A stretch of 64,000 bases of DNA, taken from NCBI RefSeq assembly GCF_000156395.1, contig NZ_GG703822.1, positions 1,018 through 65,017 on the forward strand, in the 5' to 3' direction. The translations under genes were made by a program, and so were the position numbers. Shown piece after piece: positions 63,953 to 64,000 of the stretch (positions are counted from its first letter, which is position 1; every line of letters starts with the position of its first letter). The notes beneath the pieces are model-generated. The model had not been told where the DNA came from. It saw only the letters and a program-made list of their open reading frames with translations, and searched no databases. The DNA comes from Providencia rustigianii DSM 4541. Lineage in GTDB: Bacteria; Pseudomonadota; Gammaproteobacteria; Enterobacterales; Enterobacteriaceae.

Positions 63953-64000
63953 ATGCGCTCATTTATTGATTGTCACAGCATATATCGGCAAACCGGTCAG
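63953..64000 (+). CDS. open reading frame cut by the window edge
   Basis: An ATG at 63953, 5 nt after AAGGCG, opens a frame that is still open at the last base (MRSFIDCHSIYRQTGQ). It is not RpmH, which begins MKRTFQ. It may be a short leader peptide of rpmH or chance. Nothing is known of this peptide. Confidence 0.3.
   Translation, partial: MRSFIDCHSIYRQTGQ

Overview
The window is a piece of a chromosome from an enteric gammaproteobacterium of the order Enterobacterales. Low G+C, the E. coli-like order around the replication origin, and several accessory genes typical of the Morganellaceae suggest Providencia or a close relative. The genus is inferred from gene content and was not tested.

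Left part (1-8421): the leader and tandem promoters of a 16S rRNA operon that reads off the left edge, then yieP-hsrA and the ribose operon rbsDACBKR (minus strand), with two near-perfect RbsR-type palindromes upstream of rbsD. kup, which lies between rbsD and ravA in E. coli, is absent. Origin part (8802-27967): ravA-viaA, asnA, asnC, mioC, a well conserved oriC (11 GATC sites, DnaA boxes, three AT-rich 13-mers), mnmG-rsmG, the whole ATP synthase operon atpIBEFHAGDC, glmU and glmS.

Middle accessory part (28156-49360): a DASS/SLC13 anion transporter; an ECF sigma/anti-sigma/secreted-protein cassette; an L-ascorbate gene set (ulaG, ulaR, a fused ulaAB, ulaC, ulaD, without ulaE or ulaF); an uncharacterised catabolic-looking cluster with a nitrilase-fold protein that has Ala at the catalytic Cys position, an aromatic-acid-type MFS carrier, a TIM-barrel isomerase, a second MFS carrier, RidA and a YheO/DauR-like regulator; smvR-smvA drug efflux; another MFS exporter with a divergent regulator carrying a four-Cys cluster and an 11-bp-arm palindrome between them; a small rhomboid protease; and nagK.

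Right part (49497-64000): a 41-residue zinc-independent L36 paralogue (rpmJ2/ykgO) under a Zur box; yidZ-mdtL; asd; a ParD/RelE-type toxin-antitoxin pair; a large surface protein joining a PAP2 phosphatase to an autotransporter barrel; and gyrB-recF-dnaN-dnaA, ending in the dnaA/rpmH divergent regulatory region with a cluster of DnaA boxes.

Relative to the remembered E. coli K-12 order, the gyrB-dnaA-rpmH block is inverted with respect to oriC, so dnaA, dnaN, recF and gyrB are read toward the origin (head-on to the fork). No tRNA gene, insertion sequence, prophage or CRISPR array was seen. The most unusual items are the PAP2-autotransporter fusion, the Cys-less nitrilase homologue with its neighbours, the ECF cassette and the palindrome-controlled efflux pair.
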